Positions 1 through 5,270 of a stretch of DNA of 11,567 nt are shown here, piece by piece. A model generated the notes under the pieces. That model was not told the origin of the DNA, did no database searches, and saw only the letters and a list, made by a program, of their open reading frames with translations. Each line of letters opens with the position of its first letter. The first letter of the stretch is position 1. Position numbers and translations under genes: made by a program. Location of the stretch: positions 180,359-191,925 of the forward strand of contig CAAAJI010000093.1 of assembly GCA_900642245.1 (NCBI GenBank), read 5' to 3'. The DNA comes from Fragilaria radians. Taxonomy: Eukaryota; Bacillariophyta; Fragilariophyceae; Fragilariales; Fragilariaceae.

Positions 1-570
1 CTATGTAAGATAAATCTGTGTGTTGTGTCCGCATTGGTATCACAATGCCATCCCACTTTAAATGTTTAGTGGAAAATAGGATATCCATCCCTAGAGCGAT
101 TTGTAGATCGCGTCCAATGATCATATCATACTTGGATTGTTGAGCTGTTTCATCCACAGCTACGTTCCAGTTGATTTCGCGGCTGCAAATTCTGGTAACG
201 AAAACTGCAAAGGAATCTCGTATTTAGTTACGAATTTTCCTGAGTTTGTAGTCCAAGAAACTTCATTGAGTTGTTTTCCAGTTTCAAAGAGTTGATCTGG
301 CAGGCTGTTTCTTTTTATAATAGTTCTGGTGCAACCTGTGTCTATTAATACTTTATTAAGTAAAATAGGCTTGTTATTGACATCACTACTAACTGTTATG
401 GCTACTGATACTTCTAGTATCAAACCTGTAGTGTGTGTAGTGTCAGGAACATTCGGATTTCGGATGTTATTTATTACATGAATTTCACATGATTCTTGAC
501 TCATATGATCAATGAGATTTTGTATTTCAGAAGTGTTAAACAATTTACATTGTTTGTTGCTTCTTCCATG
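1..570 (-). pseudogene. Ty3/gypsy-type retropepsin (aspartic protease) fragment, partial
   Basis: Fragment of a retrotransposon polyprotein covering the aspartic protease that would mature gag-pol in the virus-like particle. The frame shows a beta-strand region (LILEVSVAITV) followed by the active-site motif LIDTGCTRTII, with DTG near 342-334. The first frame ends at a TAG at 162-160. The next frame over continues without a stop from about 180 to base 1 and carries YDMIIGRDLQ and FSTKHLKWDGIVIPM, the usual late-protease stretch of gypsy elements, so one indel near 170-185 broke the gene. No reverse transcriptase is visible because the window ends. Going upstream the protease frame is open only to a TGA at 573-571. 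It overlaps the 501-872 frame in a minus-one relation. Family assignment rests on motifs only; a domesticated retropepsin is less likely given the frameshift. Confidence 0.72.
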
Positions 571-872
571 TCAATGACAGTGGTTCCAAGCGGAGTTATA
601 TGATCTTCACTTGACTTGAATACATTTGCACCTGCCTTCTTTTTGGCTATTGTAGTAAAGTATTTGCGTTTCAAAAATGCTTTCATTTTGAAAATAAAAT
701 GTGTACTAAACTTATGTTTTACGATTTTCGTAAGTTTTGTTAGTGCGGTTTTAGAATTATTGCTATCGCTGCGCAGTGTCGCGCAATTTTCAAAATGTCG
801 TTTGACGTTAGCACTGACGATACTTTCGTCAAATTTATTTTTGAATGACGCAGCGGGTTTCGCTTCCATCAT
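501..872 (-). CDS. Lysine-rich hypothetical protein, possibly gag side of the gypsy element
   Basis: An ATG-initiated frame of 123 codons (two ATGs in a row, ATGATGGAAG) just upstream of, and overlapping by about 43 bases, the retropepsin frame. The product is basic, with runs such as KMKAFLKRKYFTTIAKKK, and has no zinc knuckle, signal peptide or membrane segment that I can see. Its position before a protease in a minus-one frame fits a gag or gag-linker segment of a Ty3/gypsy element, but I see no recognised gag motif and no clear slippery heptamer in the overlap. By eye this stretch keeps many CpG dinucleotides, unlike the elements further right, so it may be younger or of different origin. 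A plus-strand frame (616-1014) over the same DNA looks like low-complexity hydrophobic translation and is not favoured. Function unknown. Confidence 0.3.
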   Translation of the reverse strand: MMEAKPAASFKNKFDESIVSANVKRHFENCATLRSDSNNSKTALTKLTKIVKHKFSTHFIFKMKAFLKRKYFTTIAKKKAGANVFKSSEDHITPLGTTVIDMEEATNNVNCLTLLKYKISLII

Positions 873-1058
873 GGAGATACCTGGAAACCGTGCAACACTA
901 AATGCAACGCGTACCTGCTTAGTACAAAACTATCGTATGTTAAGCCTACATAATTTTGTACTAAAAAATTTAAAATTTAGGGCTACACTAAAAATCACGA
1001 AGTCGAAAAAATAAAATGAAAATTACGAAAAATTTTAATTTGTTAAATTTTGCTTCGA

Positions 1059-1092
1059 CAATTCAGATCCCACCACCTCCCCTGAATCACCT
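1059..1092. repeat. Copy 1 of a 34-bp direct repeat (partner 1418-1451)
   Basis: Matches 1418-1451 at 33 of 34 positions, the only difference being a C for an A about two thirds along. This copy lies just beyond the natural stop of the recombinase, while the partner lies inside its coding region, 359 bases away. Confidence 0.85.
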
Positions 1093-1417
1093 CCTTATCT
1101 CGCACCTAACAACTTAAATTAGCATTAAGTCGTTGATGCTTTTTGTCAAATTTCACTGCAATGATTATTTTCGTTACACTTGTCTGTGCTCCATAAACCA
1201 AATAGATTCAATCGATAGCAGCATTTGCTGTCAAACCCTGTCAAACTAGCCCTGAAATCAGATCCCACACCACTTTCCGTCGATGAAACTTATGCTTCAC
1301 CCTACCCCGCTCATTATACGTAAGTAGCCTTGCTGGCTTTCTATCACCAAGACCGTTTTGGTACTCCTCCCAAAGATCATGTAATGACCTCGGGTAAGGA
1401 CTAAGAAGATTTCCAGG

Positions 1418-1451
1418 CAATTCAGATCCCACCACCTCCACTGAATCACCT
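1418..1451. repeat. Copy 2 of a 34-bp direct repeat, inside the recombinase gene
   Basis: Encodes part of the linker (about VGDSVEVVGSELPGN) before the GCR1_C-like tail. Nearly identical copy at 1059-1092, outside the reading frame. This copy is presumably the original because it is in frame with the conserved flanks. Confidence 0.85.
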
Positions 1452-1456
1452 ACTCT

Positions 1457-1503
1457 TTGCACGCCCTGTTGCTGTTGCTGTGCGACACAAACAGGGCGTG
1501 CAA
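1457..1503. repeat. 14-bp perfect inverted repeat with 19-nt loop
   Basis: Arms at 1457-1470 (TTGCACGCCCTGTT) and 1490-1503 (AACAGGGCGTGCAA) are exact reverse complements. The loop holds the GCTGTTGCTG run that codes for the glutamine tract on the minus strand. It sits in the least constrained part of the recombinase protein, six bases from the 34-bp repeat copy. Confidence 0.85.
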
Positions 1504-2988
1504 CTTGTGTTGCTAATCTCCGAAGGTTTGAATTTACCACCGAAAAATTGCGACTTAATAAAATCCCATTTACAACTTTTTCTTCATCCTGTGCTGCTTT
1601 CATCTGAATTGCCTCTCTCCATAACAACATCAAGGATGACTGAATAACCATTAACTGCTCTGCCACCGAAAAACCTCGTCGAATCTCTCTGTTATTCCCA
1701 ACTCCATTTTCTTCCAAATCATTCGCTTGATCACCACTATCTAGAATTTCGTCTAAAAATACTGAGCCTTGATTCCCAGTCACTAGCACCTGTTGTTGAA
1801 TAATAGGATTTTTTTCACTGTTAGTTTCCCAGGTTCTTACCTCTCCCAGCCCTTTTTTAATCTCATTTTTCACATCTTCCGGTACCATGTAATGAAACTC
1901 AGAGTAGACACACCACAAGAATGACCGCCCCAGCACTAAACTTACCAATTCTGGAAGCTTCTTTCTAATATTTGGAACAACAATGGTTAGTAAAAAAGAG
2001 TTGATAACAGAATTTTTGAAAGCATCATCCTTGAGACAATTTTTGTAAATGCATGCACCTCCAAAACACAACTTTTCAGCCAACTTTGCATCTGGATAAG
2101 GCAACTCAACGTCATCATACACATCTGAAACCCTTCCCTTACCCTTCCATTGTCCCTGAATATCCTTTTCATCCTTTGAACATCCGCATCGTCTAACATG
2201 TGTTGCGCCAAATTTTCGAATGCTGTGACTACCTAGTGGCCCTTCATTGTCAACGAACTCCTCCCGGTTGAACACCTTCTGCCCAAAGACATTCTGCACT
2301 GCATCTTTTGCCTTAACGCCACCTGTTGGGATGTCAACATTGTTGCTGAAAGAAAAAAAGTAAGGCGATTCAAAGGAATTTGGGTTAGTTTTTAAATTCA
2401 ATTCCAGCCATAAAGATAACGACAAATAAACACAAAAAACAGAATCTAATGAACCCAGAACAATTTGCCACGGCGCATCTTGTTCCTCCTGTACGTTTTT
2501 GGACCAAGTTAACCGTGCTTTTAAAACATTTGGAAAGTTGTCATGCATCTGCAAGTTCTCTAAAACAAATTGTGTCGTGTCATCAATTCTTGCAATCATA
2601 TGAAACTGAAAGTTCACCAAGGCCGGTATCCCAAACTTCCAAAGGTAGCTATTGTTGTTTTCCTTCAAAACCTCGATCAAAAGTCAAAGTTCTGCCTCCT
2701 TCATTGGTCGTCTGGTCTTTGATGCTGCACCTTGTTTTCTCACTTCCCTCTTCTTCACTCGCTTTATCAGATCATTTATCTCAATACTTCTTGTGGGGTT
2801 TCCTTCTTCTCGAGTCCTACTCCATTCCATCAGATGATTTGGCATGAACGATGATAAGGCTTTCTTCCAAAACTTAAGGGTTTTCAACCGTGCCAGTGTT
2901 GGATTGGCATCAGAAGGCGGATCAGGAGTCCCAAAGCACCTGAAATTCATCCATCGTAAAACATCATTAGGGGTGATAGAAAGAAGTT

Positions 2989-3010
2989 GAGCAGGTGTAT
3001 ACACCTGCTC
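2989..3010. repeat. 22-bp perfect palindrome in the recombinase N-terminal region
   Basis: Every base from 2989 to 3010 pairs with its partner; the half-site is GAGCAGGTGTA on either strand and there is no spacer. On the minus strand it codes EQVYTPAQ in the core-binding domain. The size and perfection are unusual for coding DNA. Confidence 0.9.
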
Positions 3011-3328
3011 TTTTTTATACACTTTACCATGGTGAAATGACATGAAGTTGTCGAGCGTTGCTTTGTAAATTTTCGTAGTCGACATACTTTTTGTGAAAAC
3101 CAAAATTTTTAACGTGGACGACTAGTACATTTTCTACATACGTAATTGTTGTACTTGTTGTTGGAGATGCAACATTATATCCAACGTTGAAAATTGTTGT
3201 ATTTGCAATACTTCGCAATTAGCTCTAAGTAAAATTAAGAATTTTGATTTGATACCATTCAATTGAGAGAGTATTAATTTTTCGATTTCAGTATTGCTGA
3301 CGTGGAATCCTAGGAAAAAAATACAACA

Positions 3329-3757
3329 TCAATTGTATTTCCCTGATAACATTAAGGTGCTTCTTGTTTCAGAAGTCATCTGGTTGGGAATATTGAATAC
3401 GAATACCGGGCAGGAAATATTGTCCTTGGTGATAAACAACTGGAAATTTAGTCGATGTGCCAGTGGAGTTCCACTTAGGTGTCGTATCGCTCCAAAACGT
3501 TCGCGAACGTTTCCAGGAGGCAATGGATGTTTTAAAGTTTCTCGTTTGAAGTTGTCAAGGAATTCAAAATTGCCCTCAACCATATGCCATGTTTCTGGTG
3601 CGTCGTACGTCTCAAACGGAACCATTGCTGATATATTTTGGAACGTCATCTTGGTTGTCCCTCCAGCAATTGATGACCAACAGCGAGTTGTATTCAAGCT
3701 GGGTTCTATGTCACTTGTGACTTCTTTAAACGCGAAAGTCTTGTTGATGTCGTTCGC
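3329..3757 (-). CDS. Unidentified ORF, possible downstream exon
   Basis: The minus-strand frame is open from 3757 to a TGA at 3331-3329 (142 codons) and has a mixed, soluble-protein composition, for example YDAPETWHMVEGNFEFLDNF and LPPGNVRERFGAIRHL. I do not recognise the family. There is no ATG near the start. The sequence just upstream reads TTCTAAC, a T-rich tract, then TTTAAG directly before the open frame, which resembles a branch point and 3' splice acceptor, so this may be the last exon of a spliced gene whose first exon lies in 3781-4100. It ends 244 bases before the recombinase ATG on the same strand, so it could also be a companion ORF of that element. A plus-strand frame covers the same bases (3294-3761); its product is less protein-like. 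Membrane segments and zinc motifs are absent. Confidence 0.35.
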   Translation of the reverse strand, partial: ANDINKTFAFKEVTSDIEPSLNTTRCWSSIAGGTTKMTFQNISAMVPFETYDAPETWHMVEGNFEFLDNFKRETLKHPLPPGNVRERFGAIRHLSGTPLAHRLNFQLFITKDNISCPVFVFNIPNQMTSETRSTLMLSGKYN

Positions 3758-3780
3758 TTAAACAGAAAAAAATATCAATG

Positions 3781-4103
3781 TTAGAAGGCTTGTCGCGATT
3801 CCCTATAAGAGAAACAATCGAATTTGGATGCTCGTTGCGTTTTGCTTGAAAGCGTAGAATTTGTTGGCTTGTTGAGACTTTCGTTTTTAAAATTGAGAAT
3901 ACGTAGACTTGTATGAAGTTGTAGATTTGAGCCTCCACTTTTTTTCTTCAACAACCGATAAAAATCACTCGTTGAATCCAAATCTTGTAGCTTTGGAAAA
4001 AGACTTGGAGAAAGTAGAACCGTTTGAATCAATTGTCAATATTGCTTCTGTGTCTTCTCAGGTTGGATCTTGTCCACAAGAAAGTGTTAACACTTTGCCT
4101 TAA
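3781..4103. other. Ambiguous stretch open on both strands
   Basis: Minus-strand frame 3781-4032 is serine- and leucine-rich and lies just before the acceptor-like signal at about 3787-3758. Plus-strand frame 3897-4103 reads as an acidic helix-like peptide (ALEKDLEKVEPFESIVNI). Minus-strand bases around 4125-4101 (CTTCTCCTTTAATCCTACAG) also look like a splice acceptor. I cannot decide which strand is coding, or if either is. Confidence 0.2.
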
Positions 4104-4196
4104 CCTGTAGGATTAAAGGAGAAGTAAAAGTTATAAAAAATACAATAAAACAGAAATTATGAGAATTAGTAATTATTCTAGATTCTTAGAATAAAG

Positions 4197-4219
4197 AAGA
4201 TTCTTGCCGGAAGAATCTT
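4197..4219. repeat. Hairpin with 9-bp stem, heat-shock-element-like
   Basis: AAGATTCTT, a five-base GCCGG spacer, then AAGAATCTT. Just to the left ATTCTA and TAGAAT form a second small inverted repeat (about 4175-4192). The alternating GAA and TTC blocks recall heat shock elements, but spacing is not regular throughout. A TATAAAA motif with a small inverted repeat (TCCTTTT, AAAAGGA) follows near 4250-4266, so this could be a plus-strand promoter or a decayed LTR. Confidence 0.4.
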
Positions 4220-4415
4220 ACTGATTCTCCCACATGCATCTATTACTGTTCCTTTTATAAAAAGGAGAACTCATAACGGTTGTCTTCCTTATATATTAAA
4301 GAGGAACTTACAGCCAGAAGCCTCTCTAGTTTCTAAATAAGAAACATATTATATTGATGTTTTATATTTAAACATCTATAAGGTAGAAACCTGAGTGTTT
4401 ATGCCTGTGCAGGAT

Positions 4416-4998
4416 TTACCTCATTACACGAAGCTTGGAAATGCATTTGTCTTGCTCATGCCATACGCTCGTTCGCAACACGCAGTAGGAAGTTTTTTTT
4501 GCCAGTTTACTTATCCAAATCGTGTGGGAGTCTTCGGGCAACTGCTGCCATGGCCTTGGCCAAGAACTTGGCAGTAGTTTTGTTATATTATCATTCCACT
4601 TCAAATCCTTTTGTCAAAGCAACAATTATAGAGAACATTGCCGTTGTTTTAGGAGGTGCACTTTTATCCCTGTTTGCGTATACATCAAACGAAATCGTGT
4701 GTGAAGCATCTTTCGCATCCTCCTTATTTGGAATAGCACTTATATGTGCATGCATTGACGCTGTCGCAACATCTCTTTTGATTTTGGCGTAGCATTTTCT
4801 ATATATATTCCCCCCTGTCAAATTTGTATATGGAAAACATGTGAAATACTTCTCGAAGTCCGCTATGTCAAAGTTGCTTAAAAATATAGTCGTAGGATCA
4901 TACAACGTATTAATCAACAATAATGACTTAATTGGATAGATGATGCAGTTTTGGTTTAAGTTTACAAAAATTTGCATGTAAATAAAAATATATAACAA
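4416..4998 (-). pseudogene. Unidentified frameshifted ORF
   Basis: Two minus-strand frames meet at about 4591-4604: the upstream one (4998 to 4591) ends ALTKGFEVE, and the frame one base over carries on as KWNDNITKLLPSSWPRPW and runs to 4416. The joined product would be soluble and slightly basic, with KCYAKIKRDVATASMHAHIS and YCVLRTSVWHEQDKC as its most protein-like parts. The first 50 or so codons (rich in I, F, Y) are probably non-coding. I do not recognise a family. A plus-strand frame (4499-4792) on the same DNA codes a hydrophobic peptide with two possible membrane segments and cannot be ruled out. Confidence 0.22.
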
Positions 4999-5045
4999 CT
5001 TCCATATATATCGAAATTAACCAAAATACGATTACATACAAGGGT

Positions 5046-5211
5046 TGTTCTGTACAAGAAATCATATTTTTTACTTTTCTTATAATCTCGTGAGAGCAGA
5101 AACAATCGTAAAAACGAAGTTATTATAAGCGTGTTATCCTATCGTATTTTCCTTGTGAAAAAGACCGCGTAAAAAGCTCTTCGGTATGACTGACGTCATA
5201 AGATTAGAACA
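5046..5211 (-). repeat. 3' LTR of the copia element, 166 bp
   Basis: On the minus strand it starts TGTTCTAATC directly after the polypurine tract and ends TTGTACAGAACA, giving six-base terminal inverted repeats TGTTCT and AGAACA. The body has TATA-like ATTATAAG near 5086 and a TGACGTCA site near its start. The length is short but within the range of copia LTRs. There is no second copy in the window to align. Confidence 0.72.
5191..5198. promoter_or_regulatory. TGACGTCA palindrome (CRE/bZIP site) in the LTR
   Basis: Perfect eight-base cAMP-response-type element, with a further TGAC half-site beside it (ATGACTGACGTCAT). bZIP proteins bind this core, and in Phaeodactylum related TGACGT-type elements control CO2- and cAMP-responsive genes. 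A role here is inference from position inside the LTR U3 part. Confidence 0.5.
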
Positions 5212-5219
5212 GTCCCCTC
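5212..5219 (-). promoter_or_regulatory. Polypurine tract of the copia element
   Basis: Minus-strand GAGGGGAC lies immediately before the TGTTCT that opens the LTR, the standard place for the plus-strand primer in LTR retrotransposon replication. It is 52 bases after the pol stop codon. Confidence 0.65.
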
Positions 5220-5270
5220 AATCCTTAGTTCTGTACTAACAATAATAAGAATTGATCTTATAATCTTTCG

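Larger units (their letters stand above)
1106..3085 (-). pseudogene. Crypton-type tyrosine recombinase with GCR1_C-like C-terminus, three in-frame TGA codons
   Basis: Crypton transposase-like tyrosine recombinase, which would cut and rejoin element DNA through a tyrosine-DNA link in the nucleus. From ATG 3085 one frame of 659 codons runs to TAG at 1108-1106, broken only by TGA at 2686-2684, 1243-1241 and 1210-1208. Residues 1 to about 130 form a helical core-binding domain. The catalytic domain shows MIARIDDTTQ (Arg about 166), WSKNV (Lys about 196), HSIRK (His about 287, Arg about 290), GQWKG (Trp about 313 in the second-histidine place) and VYDD (Tyr about 323). A Q-rich linker follows, then a basic tail containing LHDLWEEYQNGLGDRKPAR and RRKVVWDLISGLV, which resembles the GCR1_C DNA-binding domain known in Cryptons. 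The pieces after the last two TGAs (QGLTANAAID, then IYLVYGAQTSVTKII) continue the tail as expected, so the true end is 1106, not 1241. No terminal repeats or target-site duplication could be set. Confident as a recombinase, less so on the Crypton subfamily. Confidence 0.8.

Noticed and set aside
501..570. Programmed minus-one slippery site between the two gypsy frames
   Set aside because: No heptamer of the X-XXY-YYZ type is in phase with the upstream frame; GTTTAAC occurs but in the wrong register.
616..1014. Plus-strand ORF of 132 codons
   Set aside because: Lies opposite the 501-872 frame, has a hydrophobic low-complexity product with no motif and poor start context.
1241..1243. TGA as the true end of the recombinase
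   Set aside because: The frame beyond it continues the expected GCR1_C-like tail for 45 codons to TAG at 1108-1106, so this TGA is internal.
2449..2847. Plus-strand ORFs across the recombinase gene
   Set aside because: Antisense shadows of a minus-strand frame with conserved catalytic motifs.
3294..3761. Plus-strand ORF of 155 codons
   Set aside because: Covers the minus-strand ORF at 3329-3757, whose composition is more protein-like; kept only as an alternative.
3909..4103. Plus-strand acidic ORF of 64 codons
   Set aside because: Short, starts with TTG and has no recognisable motif; noted under the ambiguous stretch rather than called as a gene.
4537..4574. Inverted-repeat-like sequence around TTGGCCAA
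   Set aside because: Arms are short and imperfect; no stronger than chance.
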